A stretch of 64,000 nt of DNA from Symbiodinium natans (lineage: Eukaryota > Sar > Dinophyceae > Suessiales > Symbiodiniaceae), in contig CAJNDS010002084.1 of NCBI GenBank assembly GCA_905221605.1, forward strand, positions 612,472 to 676,471, written 5' to 3'. This document shows, one piece after another, positions 41,155-49,565 of this stretch (positions are counted from its first letter, which is position 1; each line of letters starts with the position of its first letter). Position numbers and translations under genes: made by a program. The notes beneath the pieces are model-generated. The model did no database searches, was not told where the DNA came from, and saw nothing but the letters and a program-made list of their open reading frames with translations.

Positions 41155-41340
41155 CCCTAAACCCTAAACCCCAAAAACCAACCCCCAAACCCCAAACCCC
41201 AAACCCCAAACCCCAAACCCCAAACCCCAAACCCCAAACCCCAAACCCCAAACCCCAAACCCCAAACCCCAAACCCCAAACCCCAAACCCCAAACCCCAA
41301 ACCCCAAACCCCAAACCCCAAACCCCAAACCCCAAACCCA
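41155..41340 (+). repeat. CCCCAAA variant array
   Basis: About 24 perfect CCCCAAA units between short CCCTAAA pieces. Homogenised variant of the telomere repeat; the minus-strand frames here (Gly-Phe-Gly-Val-Trp repeats) are by-products. Confidence 0.95.
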
Positions 41341-41352
41341 ATCTGTTTATAG

Positions 41353-41440
41353 CTGCCGTAGAAATCCTCAAGAAGGACGGGCAAAGGGTCCTCAGTCCTC
41401 AGCCCAAAGTGGGCCGTCGCACCCGTAGAAAGCCCGAACG
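41353..41440 (+). CDS. Exon of unknown gene (AVEILKKDGQRVL)
   Basis: After TTTATAG the frame reads AVEILKKDGQRVLSPQPK and then VGRRTRRKPERN, a basic tail. The acceptor lies 12 bp after the CCCCAAA array. Confidence 0.55.
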
Positions 41441-41503
41441 CAACCAGAGAACCAGATCAGCGCAGCCGCGAACCTTACGACCCTACAACCGCACAACCCT
41501 ATG

Positions 41504-41603
41504 CTAGGACCGGGAGTAGGCCCTTTTTTCCTTTTTTGCGGTTGAGTTTCCCTTATAATCCCCTTAAAACCAAAAAGGGTACCCTTTTTTTCGTAGGTTC
41601 TAG
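41504..41603 (+). mobile_element. Element E5
   Basis: CTAGGACCGGGAGTAGGCCC at the left; the right end is shortened to GTAGGTTCTAG. Interior CCTTATAATCCCC and AAAAAGGGTACCC. Confidence 0.8.
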
Positions 41604-41638
41604 ATAAGAACCCCATAGTAACCCCATTATGCCCTTGC

Positions 41639-41670
41639 AGCGCTGGAACAACGCCATAATTAACATGGTC
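41639..41670 (+). CDS. Candidate exon (RWNNAIINMV)
   Basis: After CTTGCAG the frame reads RWNNAIINMV and meets a GT donor just before element A8. The frame after A8 reads YSRSPERDVEVDNFLNCKQC. Confidence 0.5.
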
Positions 41671-41675
41671 CTAAC

Positions 41676-41902
41676 CTGGGTAGCCCAGTGGTACTCTTTT
41701 GCCCCTTTTTGTTGGTTCCAGAACCCCATACGTCAAGTAACCAACCCCCAGAATGGGTACCCTTATTGCGCCATTTGCTTAAGAACCCCCCTAAAAACTA
41801 CTAACTACTATTCTTTGAAAGGGCAATACAGGGATCATTCTTTTCTTTTCGGTTCTTCTGAAGCAAATAGTAGTATTGTAACATGGCTACAGGGCTGCCG
41901 AG
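41676..41902 (+). mobile_element. Element A8 containing nested element C4
   Basis: Family A ends GGGTAGCCCAGTGGTACTC and TGGCTACAGGGCTGCCGAG surround a complete element C (41769-41873). The C copy is flanked by TATTG on both sides, a target duplication inside the A interior. C therefore arrived after A. The acceptor AG is the end of A8. Confidence 0.85.
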
Positions 41903-41985
41903 TATAGCCGAAGCCCCGAGAGAGATGTCGAGGTCGACAACTTCTTGAATTGCAAGCAGTGTGCGGAAACTCAGCCTTTTCGTTT
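41903..41985 (+). CDS. Exon of unknown gene (YSRSPERDVEVDNFLNCKQC)
   Basis: Directly after the end of A8 (CCGAG) the frame reads YSRSPERDVEVDNFLNCKQC and then AETQPFRF. The CxxC could bind metal. Confidence 0.55.
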
Positions 41986-42499
41986 CATCCAATCGGTTTG
42001 GGGTTTAGGGTTCAGGGCTTAAGGCCTTTTTCATTTTCCCACCCCCCCTCTTTGGGTTTTGCGGTGCCCAGCAGTACCCGTTGTGGGTCAGGATCCCCCA
42101 TGAAGAAGCGAAAGATCTTAAGAAGAGTACCTGTTTTCTTCATCTCAGGAGATTGGGTAGAAAAAGGCGCTTAGGAGTTGGTACTGTTTGGGGCTTCTAA
42201 GGGTAGGTTCATGGTCACTGACTCTGGGCCCTTAAAGGGGACCCCTTCGACCAGGCAGTCAGGTCTGACTTGGGGCTGAAGGGCTGAAGGTGGCCTTAAG
42301 CCCTACATCCAAGTTTTGGGGGGCTGAAGGGCGCTGTCTAGAACCTTAAAAAGCTGACCCGAGCACCCTGTATGACTTGTTCATAAGCCGCAACTATACT
42401 GAAACGTATACTGGCTAGGATGAGCAAAGGAAGGGAACCGCTTGTTCTTGGATTCTTCGCCTGCTGGGGTAATCTAGCTGGTCCAAGAGCATTTGCGCG

Positions 42500-43100
42500 C
42501 TTACTTAGCCACGTGGCGCCTTGCGTCATGGATCATTCCCGCATACTCCCTATAGTTACTTATAATGAACTGCCCAAATACCCGTTCAACTCGAATCGGG
42601 CCCTCATATTGGGCCGCTAGTGCTGGACAGATTCTGCCAGTGAGTTCCAAGAACAAGCACCTGAGAAGCTCCTCATATACTTTCGGGCTGTCATCTTTGC
42701 CAGCCACTGTCTTCCCCCCTAAACAGCACATTCCAGTCCCTGCAGCTGCGCTTCTCGGTTTTACTTTACGTTCTCGTCAACCCCAGGATGCACACTGCAA
42801 AATCAGCACGAAGTAGCAGGTCCAACCACCTGACAAGCCCTGAAGTTCCCTGTTGCCTAGACCTTGGGCCGTATAGACCTTGCTTGCAGCAACTGCCAGA
42901 TCGCGTGCTCGCGGCAAGCATGGCGCTTGAAATCACCGTCGCAGGCTGCTGCAAAGTGGGCTCTCACCCCGACACAATCAGCGTCTCGGTCGCTGGAGAA
43001 ATTCAGGAGCAGCTCCTTACTTGGCCAATAGCTGAACTTCAAACTTTTTGGGTTTCCTTATTTAGTAGGAAGAATAAAGTTCAACTTCTTTTTTTTTAAT
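42500..43100 (+). other. Open frames on both strands, gene assignment unclear
   Basis: The + strand reads LPDRVLAASMALEITVAG and SHPDTISVSVAGEIQEQLL near 42890-43030. The minus strand reads YEELLRCLFLELTGRICP and YEGPIRVERVFGQF near 42730-42530. No telomere-like repeats or A-F elements occur here, unlike the rest of the window. A retroelement remnant is possible but not shown. Confidence 0.35.
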
Positions 43101-43122
43101 CCTGGGGGTTGGTAGAAGTAAG

Positions 43123-43225
43123 GCTCGCTTCCGCCGGAATTCCGGATGTTGCGGGCTTCCTGCAGCAGACCATCGACGCATTCTGGGCAACGTACGAGAC
43201 AGGCGACCTGGACTCCCTAAAGCCC
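43123..43225 (+). CDS. Unknown small-domain protein, penultimate exon
   Basis: G plus 34 codons: LASAGIPDVAGFLQQTIDAF then WATYETGDLDSLKP. It continues across element A9 as ESKYTELYIEKIYDVRVEG. The helix followed by YETGD and a beta-rich remainder recalls an NTF2/SnoaL-like fold, but this is a guess from shape only. Confidence 0.75.
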
Positions 43226-43453
43226 GAATCTTGGTAGCCCAGCGGTGCCCTTGCCCCTGTTTTTGGTTCAAGATTCCCTATAAACCCAGATCTTCCAGAA
43301 CCCTTAGTTAAGGAATATACCCTAATTTATACTAAGGATCCTTATTTTGAATCATAAGGTATATTCCTTAATTAAGGGGTTCTGGAAGATCTGGGAAGGA
43401 ACCAACCCCAAAAAAGGGTGCCCTTATCATAATATGGTTGCGGGGCTACCAAG
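43226..43453 (+). mobile_element. Element A9: a GA-AG intron created by insertion with target duplication GAAT, with a nested B-type element
   Basis: CTTGGTAGCCCAGCGG at 43230 and GCGGGGCTACCAAG ending at 43453 are the inverted ends. GAAT is present on both sides (43226-43229 and 43454-43457). Removing element plus one GAAT restores CCC GAA TCG AAG in frame. The intron thus starts GA and ends AG. A B-type element (43285-43395, ends CCCAGATCTTCCAGAACCC and GGGTTCTGGAAGATCTGGG) sits inside A9. Confidence 0.85.
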
Positions 43454-43633
43454 GAATCGAAGTATACGGAGCTGTATATTGAGAAGATCTACGACGTACG
43501 CGTGGAGGGCGACCTCGTGGTTGTCATGTTTAGCCCGAGGTGCGTGGGCGGAGTTACCAAGGGACCCAGGTGTGGTGACTGCGGCGGTGAGTACAACGTG
43601 CAGACGAAGGAGTTCGAATTTGTTGAGGAGTAG
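43454..43633 (+). CDS. Unknown small-domain protein, last exon
   Basis: Fifty-nine codons and TAG: ESKYTELYIEKIYDVRVEGD then LVVVMFSPRCVGGVTKGPR, CGDCGGEYNVQTKEFEFVEE. A CGDCG pair may bind zinc. Beta-strand-rich. The 3' flank to 44080 shows open frames but no further exon of this gene. Confidence 0.8.
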   Translation, partial: ESKYTELYIEKIYDVRVEGDLVVVMFSPRCVGGVTKGPRCGDCGGEYNVQTKEFEFVEE

Positions 43634-44092
43634 ATAGGCGGATCTGTACTGCCGCGTGCCCTCCGATGCCGACTCCTTCTCGGATTCCCCCAACGTCCGA
43701 ACAGACAGCAGTTGCCCAACATGACGTGCGGGAAGAGTCGCAACTGCTTTGTCGCCTGCCTTCCGCCTGAAAGCCATGTCAGCACCGCGGGAGAAAAAGG
43801 TGCCCCCCCCCCCCCCCCGCCCGAGTTCGGGGATTGGTGTGCTTGCATGATGGGACCCAAAACGAGCTTGGAGTCAGCCATCTCCCATGCCGAGCTCATA
43901 CATCCTGCAAAAGGCTCAGTCTAACCGGGGGAAGCGGCATTGACAAACTCAAAAGAGCTTCAGCCAGGGCCTTTCAGTTTGTGGTAGGGATCCCTCGTAC
44001 CTACCCAAAGATACCGACAGACACCGCCGCGAAGACAGAAGTCAAGCAGGTGCCAAGCAGCAGTCACTAAAGCAACCTACTAGAGGTTCTCG

Positions 44093-44200
44093 AGGGGTAG
44101 TAATTACGAATAGTATTCCCTCATGGCCTCTTTATAATTATACCATAACAATCCCCCAAACCCTATTCTCCCAATTAAGGCCCCTAAAGTACCCCAACTT
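44093..44200 (+). mobile_element. Element F6
   Basis: AGTATTCCCTCATGGCC, TATACCATAACAATCCCCC, CCTATTCTCCCAATTAAG and GCCCCTAAAGTACC match F2 in order and orientation. Confidence 0.65.
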
Positions 44201-44481
44201 CCAACCCTTCGTCGGACAGATCGATGTCACGAGTTGTCATTGACTTCCGGGTCTCCGACGATGGGGAAGACGCAGGTAAACTTGTCTTGGCCGCCCCGAG
44301 TCCTTCAATCGAAAATCTTCTTACTGGCTCGTAGTCGGGAGTGACGGAATTTGGCACCCTATATCCCCTTATATATTTATATATGTATGTGCTTTAAGTA
44401 CCTGACTCCTTCATATCCTACTCGGAACCAGTAGGTCTTACATCCTAAGATGAAGTTCCGAGAATAGTCCGTAGTCCGGAG

Positions 44482-44574
44482 GGCGAGAACTTGGAAGCCA
44501 ACCCGCGACATCGAGGTCGCGAGCGCTTCCTCTGGGATTACGACCAGTGCAACTATGGCCGCTGCGACTACAAG
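44482..44574 (+). CDS. Exon of unknown gene (ERFLWDYDQCNYGRCDYK)
   Basis: Reads ENLEANPRHRGRERFLWD and then YDQCNYGRCDYK, ending AAG before GT. Element B8 starts about 10 bases later. An upstream exon at about 44227-44280 reads MSRVVIDFRVSDDGEDA. The Cys pattern resembles the start of Tsr3-type enzymes only loosely. Confidence 0.6.
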
Positions 44575-44585
44575 GTTGGGGGACC

Positions 44586-44691
44586 CCAAAGAGCCCAATA
44601 TCCCTTAATTTTGGGAATGTTAAGTTTATATAGGGATCCTTAATCTGGTTTAAGGCATACTCCGTAATTAAGGGGGCATTGGGCTCTTTGG
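44586..44691 (+). mobile_element. Element B8 with target duplication GACC
   Basis: CCAAAGAGCCCAATATCCC and GGGGGCATTGGGCTCTTTGG are the ends; GACC flanks both sides. It lies just downstream of a splice donor. Confidence 0.8.
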
Positions 44692-45280
44692 GACCCTCCC
44701 AGGGTGCCTTGACACCGTGGTTTGATCGGTTGCCAGGGTTTGGGGTTTGGGCTTCGGGCTCAGCACCCGCATCCTTCCCAAGTAGATGTTGATTCTTCCT
44801 TTTGTGCTTCCAGGGTGGCCACGCACACAGGCATGAGAAGTGGAGTGTTCCGGGACCTCTGTCATTTCAGGCCGTTTCGAGGTATCTACACTCTCAACCT
44901 GCTGAGCGAGGGCAGAAACAGCTTGGATGAATCATGTAACGGGCCTCTTTTTGACGCGGTGCTGGGGGCATGGTCCAGCTACTTGCGTGTCTTCCGAGCG
45001 GTGTTTTGGTTCTGCAGTTGTCTGCTGTTTGTGCTGTTAGGGTTAAGGGTTTAGGGTTTAGGGTAAGGGTTTAGGGTCTAGGGTCTAGGGTCTAGGGTTT
45101 AGGGTTTAGGGTTTAGGGTTTTTCGTTCCGAGATGCTTACCAGTTGCCGAAGCAACCACAAGTCCAATTAGTGCAGCCGCTGCGCCAGGACTGGCGATCA
45201 TTGCCCCTTTGGTTGCCGCTTGGCTCACCATGTCTGGTCTCAGCAAACCCCAAACCCCTAAACGAAACCCTAGAGACGGT

Positions 45281-45352
45281 AGGTTTTGGTTATATAGAAT
45301 CCTACTATATCTAAAAGGTTAGCCTTTTTTGGGCTAGGGTATTCAGCCCCCA
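45281..45352 (+). mobile_element. Family H short element
   Basis: GGTTATATAGAATCCTACTA, AAAGGTTAGCCTTTTTTGGG and CTAGGGTATTCAGCCCC recur at 35315-35405, 40200-40310 and 47053-47122. A recurrent element of about 70-110 bp; termini not defined. Confidence 0.5.
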
Positions 45353-45864
45353 AGAAATTTGAAGGTCGCCGAAATCCTAAGCCCTAAACCCTAAAGAAAC
45401 TGCGCGGCCATCCCAGCAACGCGCATGCGCGGTAGAACCGGGGCACATGTTCGTTGCAGTCTTGGACTTTTTTGACTGACTTACCATGGAGATCTAAACC
45501 CAACCCTAAACCCTAAACCTCCTGGGGTGTGGTTTAGGGCCTTAGGGGTCAAGGGGCTTCAAATGTTCAAGGGTTTCAGTGGTTGAGGGTTATTGCGACT
45601 TATTTATTGGTTTAGCTTAAACCCTAAACACTGAACCCTCAACCCTAAACCCCTATTCTAGAAGCTGGTTTCCTTGGCGAGCATGGGATGCACCCTAGCT
45701 AAGTAAGGCGTTTGGGACATTGTGTCTTGAGGCTTCGCGCTTAGGGCTTCCGGGCTCCAGCCTTTCAGGGTTTAGGATGGGGCTTAGGGTTTCTGAGGCT
45801 TGGCAGCCCAGTGGTACAGTGCGAGCGTTGGTTAAGAATGTGCAAGGGTCTGGTCAGGGGGGGC

Positions 45865-46925
45865 TCAGATTCTTAACTAGAGAACGACTTGTTCAGTGTG
45901 CATTTTGATGCTCTTCCGGCTGGGATTCGAGCCAGCATCCTTACGACTTAAGGAAGACGCTGTAGCCACTAGCCCAAAGCATTCTTTCACACATAACTCT
46001 GCTGTAGGGGCTCAGATTCTTAACTTGGAGGTTTCTGAGGTCGACCGCTTGTGTACAGCCTGTGCAAGCTCAGAATCTGAGGGGCTCAGACTCTTAATTT
46101 GGAAGTTTTTGAGGTTGTGCACAGCTTTCGCAAGCTAAGAATCTGAGGGGCTGAGATGCTTAGCCAGCTAAGAATCTGAGCCCCTCAGATTCTTAATTTG
46201 GAGGTTTTTGAGGTCTGAACTCAATCCCTTTCAGGTAATGCAGTCCTGAAACGCCTGAACCCTCAACCCCGAAACTGCTACAAGAAGGGAGCGCGCGAAC
46301 AGGCAGGGGCCTATTGCTTGAGCTTTTTTCTGTTTTTTTTGGGGCCAAAGCTTCACAAGCTAAGATTCTGAGGGGCTCAAGTTCTTAGTTGGGGGTTTCT
46401 GTGATTTGGGCCTGCTTGTGCAAAAGATTACAAGCTAAGAATCTGAGGGGCTCAGATTCTTAATTCGGGGTTTTCTTTTGGCGCCTGCTTGTGTAAAAGC
46501 TTTGCAAGCTAAGAATCTGAGGGGCTCAGATTCTTAATTCGGGGCTTTTCCTTTGGCAGCTGCTTGTGTAAAAGCTTTACAAGCTAAGAATCTGAGGGGC
46601 TCAGATTCTTAATTCGGGCTTTTCGTTCGGCATCTGAGGGGCTCGGTTCTTAACTGGAGGTCTGTGATTTGTGTGAGTGCCAAAGCTTACAAGCTAAGAA
46701 CCTGAGGGGCTCAGATTCTTAATTCCTTGTGTTTAAAAGTTTTACAACCTAAGATTTTCGAGTTGTCGTGAGTGGAAAGTCCCAATGACAAGCAAAAAAA
46801 CAACTGGATTCAGAATGTGCCCTCAGATTTCAGGGGGGGCTCAAATTCTTAAGTCAAAGACACCCAGTAAGGGGCGGAAACAATCCAATGCATAAGAAAA
46901 TTCAGCCCCTCAAATTCTTAAGCAA
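45865..46925 (+). repeat. Cluster of AATCTGAG/CTCAGATT palindromic repeats
   Basis: At least ten copies of a palindromic unit containing AAGAATCTGAGGGGCTCAGA then TTCTTAAT, spaced 70-150 bp. Between them are similar spacers (TGCTTGTGTAAAAGCTTT-CAAGCT). It reads as a tandem array of roughly 75-bp units, each able to form a hairpin. Confidence 0.9.
45909..45981 (-). ncRNA. tRNA-like sequence (pseudo-tRNA or SINE head)
   Basis: The minus strand holds GGGCTAGTGGCTACAGC (A-box-like) and GGCTCGAATCC (B-box-like, one change from GGTTCGANTCC). It can pair a 6-of-7 acceptor stem, a TCCTT/AAGGA anticodon stem and a GCTGG/CCAGC T stem, 73 nt in all. The T loop has one extra base, position 33 is not U, and three bases sit unpaired before the acceptor, so it is unlikely to be a working tRNA. 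Dinoflagellate SINEs with tRNA-derived heads are known. Confidence 0.4.
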
Positions 46926-46940
46926 GGAATTCTTAGGCAA

Positions 46941-47046
46941 TACTCCCGCTGTACCCTTTTCCCCTTTTTTGGTTCAAGGTTCCCTTATAAAGTAACCAAC
47001 CCAAAAAAGGGTGCCCTTCTTATAATATGGCTACTGGGCTACCAAG
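46941..47046 (+). mobile_element. Element A10
   Basis: Right end ATATGGCTACTGGGCTACCAAG intact; left end decayed. Interior CAAGGTTCCCTTATAAAG and CCAAAAAAGGGTGCCC typical of family A. Confidence 0.8.
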
Positions 47047-47342
47047 CAGGGGATATAGAGCCCTACCATACATAAAAAGGTTAACCTCTTTGGGGCCTAG
47101 GGTTTTCAGCCCCTCAGTCTTCGACCTTGAACGCCAAGAGGGCAGGCGTTGTTTTGGGGAAAAGGGTTTAGGGTTTAGGGTTTTGGGTTGAGGAACCCTT
47201 CTTATCAGCACCTGGAAAACACCTCAAGAATTCCCAAGATTCCCCCCCCCCCCCCTCAAGTTGACCCCAAACCCTCCAAAGCCCAAAACCACCTTAAACC
47301 CGTAAAATTCCCAAAAGCCTCTCCAAAAGCCCCTCGTCTCAG

Positions 47343-47400
47343 GTGGCGTGTCCACAACGCTGTGAACTTGCACGTAGCCGCGAGCTTAGGTGCCTTGAGG
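47343..47400 (+). CDS. Exon with WRVHNAVN, possibly a sulfhydryl oxidase (Erv/QSOX type)
   Basis: After GTCTCAG the frame reads WRVHNAVNLHVAASLGA. W..HN.VN is the FAD-contacting signature of Erv/ALR/QSOX oxidases. Later exons at 48095 (VDRRWPEYQAC) and 48602 (ALEDCPRCW) loosely resemble the family C-terminal WP..C and CPxC part. The redox CxxC exon upstream was not found. Confidence 0.35.
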
Positions 47401-47987
47401 TGTCGGACGCTTTAGTTGGGTTGTAGGGTGTAGGGTTTAGGGTTTAGGGTTTAGGGTTTAGGGTTAAGGTTCAGGGTTTAGGGTTTAGGGTTTCGGGTTT
47501 CGGGTTCAGGGTTCAGGGTTTAGGGCTCAGGGCTTAGGGTTTCGGGTTTCGGGTTTCGGGTTTCGGGTTTCGGTGGGTGAAGAATCCCTTACGGCACCCC
47601 CGGCTAAACCCTAAATTAGGTAAGCTAGATAATTGCAAAAAGTGTCCCCTTAACAGAAATCACATACTTTGTTTGATATCCAATATTTCCCATAGATTCC
47701 CAATCTGCAGGAGTTTGTCATGTCTTTCCCCTCCTACTTTTGAATACAGTTGATATCTATGCGGGCTACTGAGCGGTCTGGGGCTTCGGTTTTGTTGAGC
47801 GAGATTTAAACGTCTAAGCTTCAGAAGCCGCAACAGGGCCTGCCTCTGGTTTGGGGTTTGGGGTCTAGGGTTAGAAGGTTTAGGGTTCAGGGTTAGAAGG
47901 TTTGGGGGTTTGGAGGTCAGGAGCTGCGTGCGGTGTGCTATCAAGGGGCCAGGCCCGAAAAATCCCGACGCCCCAAACTCTAAACCC

Positions 47988-48094
47988 CTACTATTTGCTT
48001 AGAGCCCCACAAGAATAAAAATGATAATCCCCACATTACCCTTAATAAGGAAGAACATTTGTAAGTTTTTCGGGGATTCTTAAGCACTTAGCAG
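47988..48094 (+). mobile_element. Element C5 with 4-bp target duplication ACCC; supplies an acceptor
   Basis: CTACTATTTGCTTAGAGCCCC and GGGGATTCTTAAGCACTTAGCAG are the ends. ACCC flanks both sides. Its terminal CAG is in acceptor position for the frame at 48095. Confidence 0.8.
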
Positions 48095-48190
48095 ACCCTC
48101 AGAAAGCTCCAAGAAGCGCAAGGCCTCGCACAGCGGCTCGCCAGTGGACCGGCGGTGGCCAGAGTACCAGGCATGTACCGGCATGGCGGG
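48095..48190 (+). CDS. Candidate exon (PVDRRWPEYQACTGM)
   Basis: Reads PSESSKKRKASHSGSPVDRR and then WPEYQACTGMAG. An alternative frame (QTLRKLQEAQGLAQRLASG) is also open, so the frame is not settled. Confidence 0.4.
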
Positions 48191-48434
48191 GGTGCAGGGC
48201 GCACCAGGGCCTGCCGAACAAAAGCCTCCCAAACCCCAAACCCTAAACCCGAAACCCTAAACCACATGGACCGTTTAGGGTGATTTGTTTAGGGTTTAGA
48301 CCCCACGGCTTAAACTCTCATCGGGTGTGGTCTCCTTTAGGGCAGGCGCTGTTGGGGTTAAGGGCCTGGGAGTTGTTTTCTCCACAATGGGCTGGAGCTC
48401 GGACACGTTGGAGCACTTGTGCTCGTGAATCTAA

Positions 48435-48543
48435 GCCCATATCTTCCAGAACCCTTGTTTAAGGAATATACCTAATCTATTCCAGGGCTCATTATTATGA
48501 ATTAGGGCATACTCCTTAATTAAGGGGTTTTGGAAGATCTGGG
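48435..48543 (+). mobile_element. Element B9 (same subtype as the copy nested in A9)
   Basis: CCCATATCTTCCAGAACCC and GGGGTTTTGGAAGATCTGGG are inverted ends, matching 43285-43395. Confidence 0.8.
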
Positions 48544-48601
48544 AGGTAGAGTCAGAGCTATGAAGTTCTACTACTGTGTTGGGTTTCGGGATCATTGAGC
48601 T

Positions 48602-48700
48602 CTGCGGCAGGGTTTTCTCAAAGCCTTGGAGGACTGCCCACGCTGCTGGCGAGAAGACCTCGTCCTGGGCAAGCCAGTGAGGGTGCGCAGGGGTGCGAGA
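48602..48700 (+). CDS. Candidate exon (GFLKALEDCPRCWREDL)
   Basis: Reads RQGFLKALEDCPRCWRED and then LVLGKPVRVRRG. Has a CPRC pair. May belong with the exon at 47343. Confidence 0.45.
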
Positions 48701-48714
48701 AAGCCCTGACGCCC

Positions 48715-48903
48715 TTAAAATAAAACCCTTAAAACCCGTAAAGCCCTTATATAAAGCCCTTAAAACCCTTAAAACCCTTAAAACCCTTAAACCCCTTAAA
48801 CCCCTTAAAGCCCTTAAAGCCCAAGCCCTTAAAGCCCTTAAAGCCCTTAAAGCCCTTAAAGCCCTTAAAGCCCTTAAAGCCCTTAAAGCCCTTAAAGCCC
48901 TCA
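48715..48903 (+). repeat. AAAGCCCTT / AAAACCCTT array
   Basis: About 20 units of a 9-bp variant (CCCTTAAAG or CCCTTAAAA). Another homogenised telomere-like derivative; open frames on both strands here are by-products. Confidence 0.9.
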
Positions 48904-49185
48904 GCCCGGAACTGTAGTTCGACTGCAATCTGTTCTCCGCGCCACTGTCCTAGCTCCTGCGGTCAACCCCGTAAGCTCCGTACCCATTTTCCTTCGGCTA
49001 TGGTGAGACAGGAGTGGGGTTTAGGGTTTTGGGTTTAGGGCTTAGGGTTCAGAATCTCAAGTCCAAGCATTCACTAGTCAAGCTGCTTGTCAAGCGTTGG
49101 AGAAAAAAGTTTAGGGTTTAGGGTTTAAGGGTTAGGGTCAGCAAGAATCACCAGCGAATCCCCAAAAAACCTTTCACTCTGACAG

Positions 49186-49253
49186 CTCCTGTCCGAGCAG
49201 CCGAGCGCCTACGATCTCCAGGCACGGTCCGAAAGCCGCTGGTGCCTCAGCTT
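49186..49253 (+). CDS. Candidate exon (LLSEQPSAYDLQARSESRW)
   Basis: After TGACAG the frame reads LLSEQPSAYDLQARSESRW and then CLSF. Confidence 0.5.
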
Positions 49254-49484
49254 CTTTTTAAGGCTTTGGGGGTTTGGGGTTTAGGGTTTAGGGTTGAGGC
49301 TTTTGCGGTTTAGGGGTTCGGGTTTAGGCATGTTGTTGAGCTTATAATGTTTTAAACACCAGTAGGGGTTTCGGGGTGGAGGGGCCCCTTAGGGGCTAAG
49401 ATTAAGGGCCCCTTCTATGGGGTCCTTTTTTATACCCCTTAAAGACCTCGGAACAGCCGGTCAATCTGGAGGTTGGTCTGCGCG

Positions 49485-49565
49485 GGAGTTGGACATGCCA
49501 TTCCACCTTGAGGCGGGCTTGCTGCGACGGGTTTTGCAGAATTCAGCCTGCGTCCGCCCACGATG
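49485..49565 (+). CDS. Candidate exon (ELDMPFHLEAGLLRRVLQ)
   Basis: Reads ELDMPFHLEAGLLRRVLQ and then NSACVRPR before a stop. Helical. Confidence 0.4.

Noticed and set aside
41150-41384. Minus-strand frames with Gly-Phe-Gly-Val-Trp repeats
   Set aside because: Translation of the CCCCAAA array. No start, splice site or conserved flank supports it.
42501-42731. Minus-strand retrotransposon polymerase or integrase fragment
   Set aside because: YEGPIRVERVFGQF is suggestive, but no catalytic motif, long terminal repeat or second domain is visible.
44482-44574. Tsr3 rRNA-modifying enzyme
   Set aside because: WDYDQCNYGRCDYK resembles the Tsr3 start, but neighbouring exons show none of the other family motifs.
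45909-45981. A functional tRNA gene
   Set aside because: The T loop is one base too long, position 33 is not U, and extra unpaired bases precede the acceptor stem.
45865-46925. CRISPR array
   Set aside because: The repeats are regularly spaced palindromes, but spacers are similar to one another and the genome is eukaryotic.
48431-48928. 165-codon minus-strand frame with Leu-Arg-Ala repeats
   Set aside because: Most of it is the 9-bp CCCTTAAAG array plus the minus strand of element B9 and of a + strand exon.
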